A stretch of DNA of 64,000 bases from Siniperca chuatsi. Its lineage: Eukaryota > Chordata > Actinopteri > Centrarchiformes > Sinipercidae. The position numbers were made by a program, and so were the translations under genes. The notes beneath the pieces were generated by a model. It did not search any database. It worked only from the letters and a program-made list of their open reading frames with translations, and had not been told where the DNA came from. Position 1 is the stretch's first letter; the number at the start of each line of letters is the position of its first letter. The DNA lies in the NCBI RefSeq assembly GCF_020085105.1, contig NC_058056.1, positions 1 to 64,000 of the forward strand, given 5' to 3'. Positions 14,701 to 25,600 of the stretch are shown here, piece by piece.

Positions 14701-14954
14701 TCATAAAGTAGGTTATCCAGAGAGCTTAGGTTTTCCCCATCCAGCCATGGCTACAATTTCATGCAAAAAGGCGGGGTTTGTAGTCAATGAGCCAATCATT
14801 GTGCAACATCAGTCCAGTAAGGTTTCAGAAATGCACCACATGTGCTGTGAGTGTTGTATCAGATCCAGTTTTAACTCGTAGTTGTATTCATTATCCTTTT
14901 GCAGAGGCAATTTCATAGTCTATGAAGTGTATCTGAGACGTGATTATTGCTGGT

Positions 14955-14968
14955 TGAAAACTTAACCC
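14955..14968. repeat. Target site duplication, left of LINE A
   Basis: tgaaaacttaaccc occurs here and again at 18182-18195. An unoccupied unit has one copy of the same sequence (for example at 13946-13959). This is the short flanking direct repeat expected from target-primed reverse transcription. Confidence 0.9.
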
Positions 14969-15266
14969 CCTTATGGATTACTTAAAATCAAGGCCAGTTA
15001 CGCGTCGCCGGATTGGCGCTACCGGGCCCCACCCTGGAGCCAGGCCTGGGGTGGGTGCCCGACGGCGAAGCGCCTGGTGGCCGGGCCTTTCCCCACGGGG
15101 CCCGGCCGGGCACAGCCCGGCGAGCGACGTGGGGCCGTCCTCCCGTGGACCCACCACCCGCAGGAGGATCCGTAAGGGGCGGTGCAGAGAGATCTGGGCG
15201 GCAGTCGAAGGCAGGGGCTTGGCGCACCAGATCTCCGGACACAGAAACTGGCTCTAGGGACATGGA

Positions 15267-15980
15267 ATGTCACTTCGGCTGGGGAAGGAGCCTGAGCTTG
15301 TGCGGGAGGTTGAGCGTTACCGGCTAGATATAGTCGGCCTCGCCTCCACGCACAGCCTGGGCTCTGGAACCCGCTCCTCGAGAGGGGCTGGACGCTCCAT
15401 TTCTCTGGCGTTGCCGGGCGGGGGAGGCGGCGGGCTGGTGTGGGCCTGCTCATAGCCCCACAGCTCAGCCGTCACGTGTTGGAGTTTACCCCAGTGAACG
15501 AGAGGGTCGCGTCCCTCCGCCTCCGGGTGGGGGACAGGTCTCTCACTGTTGTGGCGGCCTACGGGCCGAACAGCAGTGCAGAGTACCAGGCCTTCTTGGA
15601 GTCCCTGGGAGGGGTACTAGACAGTGCACCACCCGGGACTCCGTTGTTCTACTGGGGACTTCAACGCCCACGTGGGCAACGACAGTGACACCTGGAGAGG
15701 GGTAATCGGAAGGAACGGCCCCCCTGATCTGAACCCGAGCGGTGTTCAGTTGTTGGACTTCTGTGCTAGTTACAGTTTGTCCATAACTAACACCATGTTC
15801 AAGCACAAGGGTGTCCATCAGTGCACGTGGCACCAGGACACTTAGGCCGGAGGTCGATGATCGACTTTGTTGTCGTATCATCTGACCTCCGGCCGCGTGT
15901 CTTGGACACTCGGGGTGAAGAGAGGGCGGAGCTGTCAACCGATCACCACCTGGTGGTGAGTTGGATCCGCTGGCGGGGAG
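15267..15980 (+). pseudogene. LINE A endonuclease domain, frameshifted
   Basis: The pieces read as an exonuclease-endonuclease-phosphatase type endonuclease, which nicks target DNA to prime reverse transcription. The N-terminal part is in the frame from 15267 (MSLRLGKEPELVREVERYR). The catalytic [10 protein letters not shown] motif is at about 15655-15684 and [11 protein letters not shown] near 15810-15842. RRSMIDFVVVSSDLRPRVLD follows in another frame from about 15850, and STDHHLVVSWIRW near 15935-15975. These last two correspond to the conserved C-terminal motifs of the fold. At least three frame changes separate the pieces (near 15445, 15640 and 15840). The domain is recognisable and its key motifs are present, but it is not one open frame. 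Confidence 0.82.
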
Positions 15981-16639
15981 GAAGCCGGACAGACTTGGCA
16001 GGCCCAAGCGTATCGTGAGGGTCTGCTGGGAACGTCTGGCGGAGCCCCTCTGTCAGCAGGGTCTACAACTCACACCTCCGGGAGAGCTTCTCCCAGATCC
16101 CGGGAGGTTGGGGACATTGAGTCCGAGTGGACCATGTTTTCCACCTCCATTGTCGATGCGCGGCGGCTCGTAGCTGTGGTCGCAAGGTTTTTCTGGTGCC
16201 TGTCGCGGCGGCAATCCCCGAACACGGTGGTGGACGCCGGAAGTAAGGGATGCCGTCAGGCTGAAGAAGGAGTCCTATCGGGCCTTGTTGGCTCGTGGGA
16301 CTCCCGAGGCAGCTGACAGGTACCGGCAGGCTAAGCGTGCTGCAGCCCGCAGGCGGTCACAGAGGCAAAAACTCAGGACTGGGAGAGGTTCGGAGAGGCC
16401 ATGGAGGAGGACTATCGGTCGGCCTCAAAGAAATTCTGGCAAACCGTCCGACGGCTCAGGAGGGGGAAGCAGTGCTTCACCAACACCTTGTAAGGTGCGG
16501 GTGGAGAGCTGTTGACCTCGACTGGGGATGTTGTCGGACGGTGGAAGGAATACTTTGAGGATCTCCTCAATCCCGCTGTCACGTCTTCCGAAGAGGAAGC
16601 GGAGGCTGGGGACTCCGGAGGCGGACTCATCCATCACCC

Positions 16640-17706
16640 TGGCCGAAGTCACTGAGGTTGTTGGCAAGCTCCTTGGTGGCAAGGCTTCGGGGGTGGATGA
16701 GATCCGTCCTGAGTATCTTAAGTCTCTGGATGTTGTGGGACTGTCTTGGCTGACACGTCTCTGCAACATCGCGTGGCGGTTCTGGGACAGTGCCTCTGGA
16801 CTGGCAGACCGGGGTGGTGGTCCCTCTGTATAAGAAGGGGGACCGGAGGGTGTGTTCCAATCACAGAGGATCACACTTCTCAGCCTCCCGGTAAGGTCTA
16901 TTCCAGGGTACTGGAGAGGAGAATTCGTCCGATAGTCGAACCTCGGATTCAGGAGGAGCAGAGTGGTTTTCGTCCCGGTCGTGGAACACTGGACCAGCTC
17001 TATACTCTCCATCGGGTGCTCGAGGGTTCATGGGAGTTTGCCCAACCAGTCCACATGTGCTTTGTGGATCTGGAGAAGGCATTCGACCGTGTGCCCCGGG
17101 CGCTTTTGTGGGGAGTGCTCTGGGAGTATGGGGTCCGGGGCCCTTTGCTAAGGGCTGTCCGGTCCCTGTATAACGGAGCAGGAGCTGTGTTCGCATTGCC
17201 GGCAGTAAGTCAGACCTGTTCCCGGTACATGTTGGACTCCGCCAGGGCTGCCCTTTGTCACCGGTTCTGTTCATAATTTATATGGACAGAATTTCTAGGC
17301 GCAGTCAGGGGCCGGAGGGTGTCCGGTTTGGGAACCACAGGATCTCATCTCTGCTGTTTGCAGATGATGTCGTTCTGATGGCTTCTTCAAACCAGGACCT
17401 GCAGCATGCACTGGGACGGTTTGCAGCCGAGTGTGAAGCAGCTGGGATGAGAATCAGCTCTTCCAAATCTGAGGCCATGGTTCTTGACCGGAAAAAGGTG
17501 GTTTGCTCTCTTCGCGTGGGTGGGGAGTCCTTGCCCCAAGTGGAGGAGTTTAAGTATCTTGGGGTCTTGTTCACGAGTGAGGGACGGATGGAGCGTGAGA
17601 TTGACAGGCGGATCGGTGCAGCGCCTGCAGTGATGCGGCGCTGTATCGGACCGTTGTGGTAAAGAAGGAGCTGAGTCGAAAGACAAAGCTCTCGATTTAC
17701 AGTCAA
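16640..17706 (+). pseudogene. LINE A reverse transcriptase domain, frameshifted
   Basis: This region copies element RNA into DNA at the nicked target. The early finger region reads GGKASGVDEIRPEYLKSLD near 16675-16732. Next come GKVYSRVLERRIRPIVEPR near 16890-16945, SGFRPGRGTLDQLYTLHRVL near 16960-17020 and CFVDLEKAFDRVPRALLWG near 17058-17115, which carries the first catalytic aspartate. SPVLFIIYMDRISRRSQG follows at 17258-17310, and the catalytic FADD is at 17357-17368. The thumb-like part FKYLGVLFTSEGRMEREIDR lies near 17550-17610. Frame changes occur near 16790-16860, 17190-17255 and 17630. The motif order is that of non-LTR reverse transcriptases. Confidence 0.88.
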
Positions 17707-17905
17707 TCTACGCTCCTGCCCTCACCTATGGTCATGAGCTTTGGGTAGTGACCGAAAGGACAAGATCGCGGATACAAGCGGCCGAAATGGGCTTCCTCCG
17801 CCCGAGTGGCTGGGCGCTCCCTTAGAGATAGGGTGAGGAGCTCAGTCACACGGGGAGCTCGGAGTAGAGCCGCTGCTCCTCCATCGCCGAGAGGAGCCAG
17901 CTGAG

Positions 17906-18142
17906 GTGGCTAGGGCATCTGATCCGGATGCCTCCTGGACGCCTCCTCGGGAGGTGTTCTGGGCATGTCCCACCGGGAGGCGGCCCCGGGGAAGACCCAG
18001 GACACGCTGGAGGGACTATGTCTCTCGGCTGGCCTGGGAACGCCTCGGGATCCCCCCGGAGGAGCTGGAGGAAGTGTCTGGGGCGAAGGAAGTCTGGGAG
18101 TCCCTGCTTAGACTGCTGCCCCCGCGACCCGGCCCCGGATAA
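17906..18142 (+). pseudogene. LINE A C-terminal basic region
   Basis: An open stretch of about 78 codons ends in a stop just before the tail. It includes EVFWACPTGRRPRGRPRTRW and DYVSRLAWERLG and ends LLRLLPPRPGPG. This arginine-rich end, after the RT, is typical of fish RTE-type ORFs and may help bind RNA or DNA, which I infer from charge only. Its frame differs from that of the RT piece ending at 17662, so it is cut off from the domain it belongs to. Confidence 0.75.
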
Positions 18143-18151
18143 GCGGAAGAA

Positions 18152-18183
18152 GATGGATGGATGGATGGATGGATGGATGGATG
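18152..18183 (+). repeat. GATG tail of LINE A, 8 copies
   Basis: Eight perfect GATG units follow the stop codon. The last two bases also belong to the target duplication. RTE elements end in such short tandem repeats rather than poly-A. LINE B has the same count. Confidence 0.92.
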
Positions 18184-18195
18184 AAAACTTAACCC
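18182..18195. repeat. Target site duplication, right of LINE A
   Basis: tgaaaacttaaccc follows the GATG tail directly and continues as aatatcccgcctgg, the normal unit sequence. The array resumes in the same phase in which it was interrupted. Confidence 0.9.
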
Positions 18196-21100
18196 AATAT
18201 CCCGCCTGGATGACTTGAAATACAGTCAGCTGTGGCAATTTTTGTTGGTCTTTCAGGAGACTTTACACTGTGTATTAATAGAAAATCCAAGAACAAGAAG
18301 CAATGTTTATGCCGTTCTTGTTCTCATAACTAGGGTTTGACAATGCTTGGCCAATTGTTGTTGTAATACGTAAAGATCAAGACTTTTCAGCATGTCTTTG
18401 AGTTGTTTGGCAAAAATGAGAATCATTTCACCCCAGTTTAAACGACACTTACAATTGTAGTTCTCGTCTGGCCAACTAAAAATCGACTCAAAAAGTAGGT
18501 CATCCAGAGAGCCTAGGCTTTTCCCATCCAGCCACGGCTACAATTTCATGCAAAAAGGCGGGGTTTGTAGTCAATGAGCCAGTCAGGTGCGACAACAGTC
18601 CAGTAAGGTTTCAGAAATGCGCCACCTGTGCTGTGAGTGTTGGATCAGATCCAGTTTTAACTCGTAGCTGCGATCGGCATCCTTCCTGGAGGCAATACAG
18701 GAAGGTTCTCTGAGATGTCATTATTGTTGATTGAAAAGATAACCCAGTATCTCTCCTGGAGAACAATTTGCATATATGGAAAATTCTCAATGAATTGACA
18801 GTGTTTAGCCTGTTCTTGTACTAATACGTAAAGATCGAGCTTTTAGGCTTGCTTTCAATTGCCTGTCTAAAATGAAAAGCATGGAAGCCCATTTTCAACG
18901 ACACTAACAATTGTAATCCTGGCCTGGCTAACTAAAGTAGACTCATAAAGTAGGTTATCCAGAGAGCTTAGGTTTTCCCCATCCAGCCATGGCTACAATT
19001 TCATGCAAAAAGGCGGGGTTTGTAGTCAATGAGCCAATCATTGTGCAACATCAGTCCAGTAAGGTTTCAGAAATGCACCACATGTGCTGTGAGTGTTGTA
19101 TCAGATCCAGTTTTAACTCGTAGTTGTATTCATTATCCTTTCGCAGAGGCAATTTCATAGTCTATGAAGTGTATCTGAGACGTGATTATTGCTGGTTGAA
19201 AACTTAACCCAATATCCCGCCTGGATGACTTGAAATACAGTCAGCTGTGGCAATTTTGTTGGTCTTTCAGGAGACTTTACACTGTGTATTAATAGAAAAT
19301 CCAAGAACAAGAAGCAATGTTTATGCCATTCTTGTTCTCATAACTAGGGTTTGACAATGCTTGGCCAATTGTTGTTGTAATACGTAAAGATCAAGACTTT
19401 TCAGCATGTCTTTGAGTTGTTTGGCAAAAATGAGAATCATTTCACCCCAGTTTAAACGACACTTACAATTGTAGTTCTCGTCTGGCCAACTAAAAATCGA
19501 CTCAAAAAGTAGGTCATCCAGAGAGCCTAGGCTTTTCCCATCCAGCCACGGCTACAATTTCATGCAAAAGGCGGGGTTTGTAGTCAATGAGCCAGTCAGG
19601 TGCGACAACAGTCCAGTAAGGTTTCAGAAATGCGCCACCTGTGCTGTGAGTGTTGGATCAGATCCAGTTTTAACTCGTAGCTGCGATCGGCATCCTTCCT
19701 GGAGGCAATACAGGAAGGTTCTCTGAGATGTCATTATTGTTGATTGAAAAGATAACCCAGTATCTCTCCTGGAGAACAATTTGCATATATGGAAAATTCT
19801 CAATGAATTCACAGTGTTTAGCCAGTTCTTGTACTAATACGTAAAGATCGAGCTTTTTAGGCTTGCTTTCAATTGCCTGTCTAAAATGAAAAGCATGGAA
19901 GCCCATTTTCAACGACACTAACAATTGTAATCCTGGCCTGGCTAACTAAAGTAGACTCATAAAGTAGGTTATCCAGAGAGCTTAGGTTTTCCCCATCCAG
20001 CCATGGCTACAATTTCATGCAAAAGGCGGGGTTTGTAGTCAATGAGCCAATCATTGTGCAACATCAGTCCAGTAAGGTTTCAGAAATGCACCACATGTGC
20101 TGTGAGTGTTGTATCAGATCCAGTTTTAACTCGTAGTTGTATTCATTATCCTTTCGCAGAGGCAATTTCATAGTCTATGAAGTGTATCTGAGACGTGATT
20201 ATTGCTGGTTGAAAACTTAACCCAATATCCCGCCTGGATGACTTGAAATACAGTCAGCTGTGGCAATTTTGTTGGTCTTTCAGGAGACTTTACACTGTGT
20301 ATTAATAGAAAATCCAAGAACAAGAAGCAATGTTTATGCCATTCTTGTTCTCATAACTAGGGTTTGACAATGCTTGGCCAATTGTTGTTGTAATACGTAA
20401 AGATCAAGACTTTTCAGCATGTCTTTGAGTTGTTTGGCAAAAATGAGAATCATTTCACCCCAGTTTAAACGACACTTACAATTGTAGTTCTCGTCTGGCC
20501 AACTAAAAATCGACTCAAAAGTAGGTCATCCAGAGAGCCTAGGCTTTTCCCATCCAGCCACGGCTACAATTTCATGCAAAAGGCGGGGTTTGTAGTCAAT
20601 GAGCCAGTCAGGTGCGACAACAGTCCAGTAAGGTTTCAGAAATGCGCCACCTGTGCTGTGAGTGTTGGATCAGATCCAGTTTTAACTCGTAGCTGCGATC
20701 GGCATCCTTCCTGGAGGCAATACAGGAAGGTTCTCTGAGATGTCATTATTGTTGATTGAAAAGATAACCCAGTATCTCTCCTGGAGAATAATTTGCATAT
20801 ATGGAAAATTCTCAATGAATTGACAGTGTTTAGCCAGTTCTTGTACTAATACGTAAAGATCGAGCTTTTTAGGCTTGCTTTCAATTGCCTGTCTAAAATG
20901 AAAAGCATGGAAGCCCATTTTCAACGACACTAACAATTGTAATCCTGGCCTGGCTAACTAAAGTAGACTCATAAAGTAGGTTATCCAGAGAGCTTAGGTT
21001 TTCCCCATCCAGCCATGGCTACAATTTCATGCAAAAAGGCGGGGTTTGTAGTCAATGAGCCAATCATTGTGCAACATCAGTCCAGTAAGGTTTCAGAAAT

Positions 21101-22362
21101 GCACCACATGTGCTGTGAGTGTTGTATCAGATCCAGTTTTAACTCGTAGTTGTATTCATTATCCTTTCGCAGAGGCAATTTCATAGTCTATGAAGTGTAT
21201 CTGAGACGTGATTATTGCTGGTTGAAAACTTAACCCAATATCCCGCCTGGATGACTTGAAATACAGTCAGCTGTGGCAATTTTTGTTGGTCTTTCAGGAG
21301 ACTTTACACTGTGTATTAATAGAAAATCCAAGAACAAGAAGCAATGTTTATGCCATTCTTGTTCTCATAACTAGGGTTTGACAATGCTTGGCCAATTGTT
21401 GTTGTAATACGTAAAGATCAAGACTTTTCAGCATGTCTTTGAGTTGTTTGGCAAAAATGAGAATCATTTCACCCCAGTTTAAACGACACTTACAATTGTA
21501 GTTCTCGTCTGGCCAACTAAAAATCGACTCAAAAAGTAGGTCATCCAGAGAGCCTAGGCTTTTCCCATCCAGCCACGGCTACAATTTCATGCAAAAAGGC
21601 GGGGTTTGTAGTCAATGAGCCAGTCAGGTGCGACAACAGTCCAGTAAGGTTTCAGAAATGCGCCACCTGTGCTGTGAGTGTTGGATCAGATCCAGTTTTA
21701 ACTCGTAGCTGCGATCGGCATCCTTCCTGGAGGCAATACAGGAAGGTTCTCTGAGATGTCATTATTGTTGATTGAAAAGATAACCCAGTATCTCTCCTGG
21801 AGAACAATTTGCATATATGGAAAATTCTCAATGAATTGACAGTGTTTAGCCAGTTCTTGTACTAATACGTAAAGATCGAGCTTTTTAGGCTTGCTTTCAA
21901 TTGCCTGTCTAAAATGAAAGCATGGAAGCCCATTTTCAACGACACTAACAATTGTAATCCTGGCCTGGCTAACTAAAGTAGACTCATAAAGTAGGTTATC
22001 CAGAGAGCTTAGGTTTTCCCCATCCAGCCATGGCTACAATTTCATGCAAAAAGGCGGGGTTTGTAGTCAATGAGCCAATCATTGTGCAACATCAGTCCAG
22101 TAAGGTTTCAGAAATGCACCACATGTGCTGTGAGTGTTGTATCAGATCCAGTTTTAACTCGTAGTTGTATTCATTATCCGTTCGCAGAGGCAATTTCATA
22201 GTCTATGAAGTGTATCTGAGACGTGATTATTGCTGGTTGAAAACTTAACCCAATATCCCGCCTGGATGACTTGAAATACAGTCAGCTGTGGCAAATTTTG
22301 TTGGTCTTTCAGGAGACTTTACACTGTGTATTAATAGAAAATCCAAGAACAAGAAGCAATGT

Positions 22363-22584
22363 TTATGCCGTTCTTGTTCTCATAACTAGGGTTTGACAAT
22401 GCTTGGCCAATTGTTGTTGTAATACGTAAAGATCAAGACTTTTCAGCATGTCTTTGAGTTGTTTGGCAAAAATGAGAATCATTTCACCCCAGTTTAAACG
22501 ACACTTACAATTGTAGTTCTCGTCTGGCCAACTAAAAATCGACTCAAAAAGTAGGTCATCCAGAGAGCCTAGGCTTTTTCCCAT
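22363..22584 (-). other. A-monomer ORF, 73 codons, family not recognised
   Basis: This is the longest uninterrupted form of the A-monomer reading frame. It begins at a real ATG (MGKSLGSLDDLLFES) and includes NYNCKCRLNWGEMILIFAKQ and LDLYVLQQQLAKHCQTL, then ends at taa. Most other A copies break it in the homopolymer that is aaaaa here (gggaaaaagcc) and aaaa elsewhere, or by a tag in agttagcc where this copy has agttggcc. Part of it aligns codon by codon with the B-monomer ORF. I know no matching family and see no signal peptide, membrane helix or metal motif. It is more likely a relic frame in a satellite than a working gene. Confidence 0.3.
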
Positions 22585-22619
22585 CCAGCCATGGCTACAA
22601 TTTCATGCAAAAAGGCGGG

Positions 22620-25600
22620 GTTTGTAGTCAATGAGCCAGTCAGGTGCGACAACAGTCCAGTAAGGTTTCAGAAATGCGCCACCTGTGCTGTGAGTGTTGG
22701 ATCAGATCCAGTTTTAACTCGTAGCTGCGATCGGCATCCTTCCTGGAGGCAATACAGGAAGGTTCTCTGAGATGTCATTATTGTTGATTGAAAAGATAAC
22801 CCAGTATCTCTCCTGGAGAACAATTTGCATATATGGAAAATTCTCAATGAATTGACAGTGTTTAGCCAGTTCTTGTACTAATACGTAAAGATCGAGCTTT
22901 TTAGGCTTGCTTTCAATTGCCTGTCTAAAATGAAAAGCATGGAAGCCCATTTTCAACGACACTAACAATTGTAATCCTGGCCTGGCTAACTAAAGTAGAC
23001 TCATAAAGTAGGTTATCCAGAGAGCTTAGGTTTTCCCCATCCAGCCATGGCTACAATTTCATGCAAAAAGGCGGGGTTTGTAGTCAATGAGCCAATCATT
23101 GTGCAACATCAGTCCAGTAAGGTTTCAGAAATGCACCACATGTGCTGTGAGTGTTGTATCAGATCCAGTTTTAACTCGTAGTTGTATTCATTATCCTTTC
23201 GCAGAGGCAATTTCATAGTCTATGAAGTGTATCTGAGACGTGATTATTGCTGGTTGAAAACTTAACCCAATATGCCGCCTGGATGACTTGAAATACAGTC
23301 AGCTGTGGCAAATTTTGTTGGTCTTTCAGGAGACTTTCCACTGTGTATTAATAGAAAATCCAAGAACAAGAAGCAATGTTTATGCCATTCTTGTTCTCAT
23401 AACTAGGGCTTGACAATGCTTGGCCAATTGTTGTTGTAATACGTAAAGATCAAGACTTTTCAGCATGTCTTTGAGTTGTTTGGCAAAAATGAGAATCATT
23501 TCACCCCAGTTTAAACGACACTTACAATTGTAGTTCTCGTCTGGCCAACTAAAAATCGACTCAAAAAGTAGGTCATCCAGAGAGCCTAGGCTTTTCCCAT
23601 CCAGCCATGGCTACAATTTCATGCAAAAGGCGGGGTTTGTAGTCAATGAGCCAGTCAGGTGCGACAACAGTCCAGTAAGGTTTCAGAAATGCGCCACCTG
23701 TGCTGTGAGTGTTGGATCAGATCCAGTTTTAACTCGTAGCTGCGATCGGCATCCTTCCTGGAGGCAATACAGGAAGGTTCTCTGAGATGTCATTATTGTT
23801 GATTGAAAAGATAACCCAGTATCTCTCCTGGAGAACAATTTGCATATATGGAAAATTCTCAATGAATTGACAGTGTTTAGCCAGTTCTTGTACTAATACG
23901 TAAAGATCGAGCTTTTTAGGCTTGCTTTCAATTGCCTGTCTAAAATGAAAAGCATGGAAGCCCATTTTCAACGACACTAACAATTGTAATCCTGGCCTGG
24001 CTAACTAAAGTAGGTTATCCAGAGAGCTTAGGTTTTCCCCATCCAGCCATGGCTACAATTCCATGCAAAAAGGCGGGGTTTGTAGTCAATGAGCCAATCA
24101 TTGTGCAACATCAGTCCAGTAAGGTTTCAGAAATGCACCACATGTGCTGTGAGTGTTGTATCAGATCCAGTTTTAACTCGTAGTTGTATTCATTATCCGT
24201 TCGCAGAGGCAATTTCATAGTCTATGAAGTGTATCTGAGACGTGATTATTGCTGGTTGAAAACTTAACCCAATATCCCGCCTGGATGACTTGAAATACAG
24301 TCAGCTGTGGCAATTTTTGTTGGTCTTTCAGGAGACTTTACACTGTGTATTAATAGAAAATCCAAGAACAAGAAGCAATGTTTATGCCGTTCTTGTTCTC
24401 ACAACTAGGGTTTGACAATGCTTGGCCAATTGTTGTTGTAATACGTAAAGATCAAGACTTTTCAGCATGTCTTTGAGTTGTTTGGCAAAAATGAGAATCA
24501 TTTCACCCCAGTTTAAACGACACTTACAATTGTAGTTCTCGTCTGGCCAACTAAAAATCGACTCAAAAAGTAGGTCATCCAGAGAGCCTAGGCTTTTCCC
24601 ATCCAGCCATGGCTACAATTTCATGCAAAAAGGCGGGGTTTGTAGTCAATGAGCCAGTCAGGTGCGACAACAGTCCAGTAAGGTTTCAGAAATGCGCCAC
24701 CTGTGCTGTGAGTGTTGGATCAGATCCAGTTTTAACTCGTAGCTGCGATCGGCATCCTTCCTGGAGGCAATACAGGAAGGTTCTCTGAGATGTCATTATT
24801 GTTGATTGAAAAGATAACCCAGTATCTCTCCTGGAGAACAATTTGCATATATGGAAAATTCTCAATGAATTGACAGTGTTTAGCCAGTTCTTGTACTAAT
24901 ACGTAAAGATCGAGCTTTTTAGGCTTGCTTTCAATTGCCTGTCTAAAATGAAAAGCATGGAAGCCCATTTTCAACGACACTAACAATTGTAATCCTGGCC
25001 TGGCTAACTAAAGTAGGTTATCCAGAGAGCTTAGGTTTTCCCCATCCAGCCATGGCTACAATTTCATGCAAAAAGGCGGGGTTTGTAGTCAATGAGCCAA
25101 TCATTGTGCAACATCAGTCCAGTAAGGTTTCAGAAATGCACCACATGTGCTGTGAGTGTTGTATCAGATCCAGTTTTAACTCGTAGTTGTATTCATTATC
25201 CTTTCGCAGAGGCAATTTCATAGTCTATGAAGTGTATCTGAGACGTGATTATTGCTGGTTGAAAACTTAACCCAATATCCCGCCTGGATGACTTGAAATA
25301 CAGTCAGCTGTGGCAATTTTTGTTGGTCTTTCAGGAGACTTTACATTGTGTATTAATAGAAAACCCAAGAACAAGAAGCAATGTTTATGCCATTCTTTTT
25401 CTCATAACTAGGGTTTGACAATGCTTGGACAATTGTTGTTGTAATACGTAAAGATCAAGACTTTTCAGCATGTCTTTGAGTTGTTTGGCAAAAATGAGAA
25501 TCATTTCACCCCAGTTTAAACGACACTTACAATTGTAGTTCTCGTCTGGCTAACTAAAAATCGACTCAAAAAGTAGGTCATCCAGAGAGCCTAGGCTTTT

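Larger units (their letters stand above)
1..14954 (-). repeat. Tandem array block L1, ~1,016-bp dimer units
   Basis: About 15 head-to-tail units lie in antisense orientation. The phase marker ggcatccttcctggaggc recurs near 460, 1485, 2500, 2945, 3385, 4400, 5403, 6406, 7421, 8436, 9451, 10470, 11483, 12405, 13420 and 14435. Spacing is 1,003 or 1,015-1,016 bp except at hybrid units near 2.1-3.3 kb and a deleted unit near 11.74 kb. Each unit holds one A and one B monomer. The first two units (1 to about 2100) carry more one- or few-base differences than the rest, for example near 150, 290, 870 and 1470. I see no gene of known family. Units differ mainly by single substitutions and homopolymer lengths, so the array looks recently homogenised. 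Confidence 0.95.
14969..18181 (+). mobile_element. LINE A, RTE-clade (Rex3-like) non-LTR retrotransposon, near full length
   Basis: About 3.2 kb of GC-rich sequence interrupts the AT-richer array. It is flanked by a 14-bp duplication and ends in eight GATG repeats. Seen in order: a GC-rich leader, an apurinic/apyrimidinic-type endonuclease region, a reverse transcriptase with FADD, a basic arginine-rich C-terminus, then the tail. One ORF of endonuclease plus RT, a total length near 3.2 kb and a short GATG tail are typical of the RTE clade, and Rex3 of fish is the nearest named family I know. The coding frame is broken into roughly ten overlapping pieces by frameshifts, so it should not be active as given. 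Many breaks are one-base length changes in G or C runs, which could be decay or consensus error. The clade call comes from architecture, not from a search. Confidence 0.88.

Noticed and set aside
14973-15453. Arginine- and proline-rich ORFs at the LINE 5' ends, both strands
   Set aside because: They are by-products of GC-rich leader sequence. Only the frame leading into the endonuclease motifs fits a known protein.
15543-17706. Long antisense ORFs inside LINE A (for example 16425-17012 and 16861-17274)
   Set aside because: They are shadows of the endonuclease-RT frame in GC-rich sequence and contain no recognised motif.
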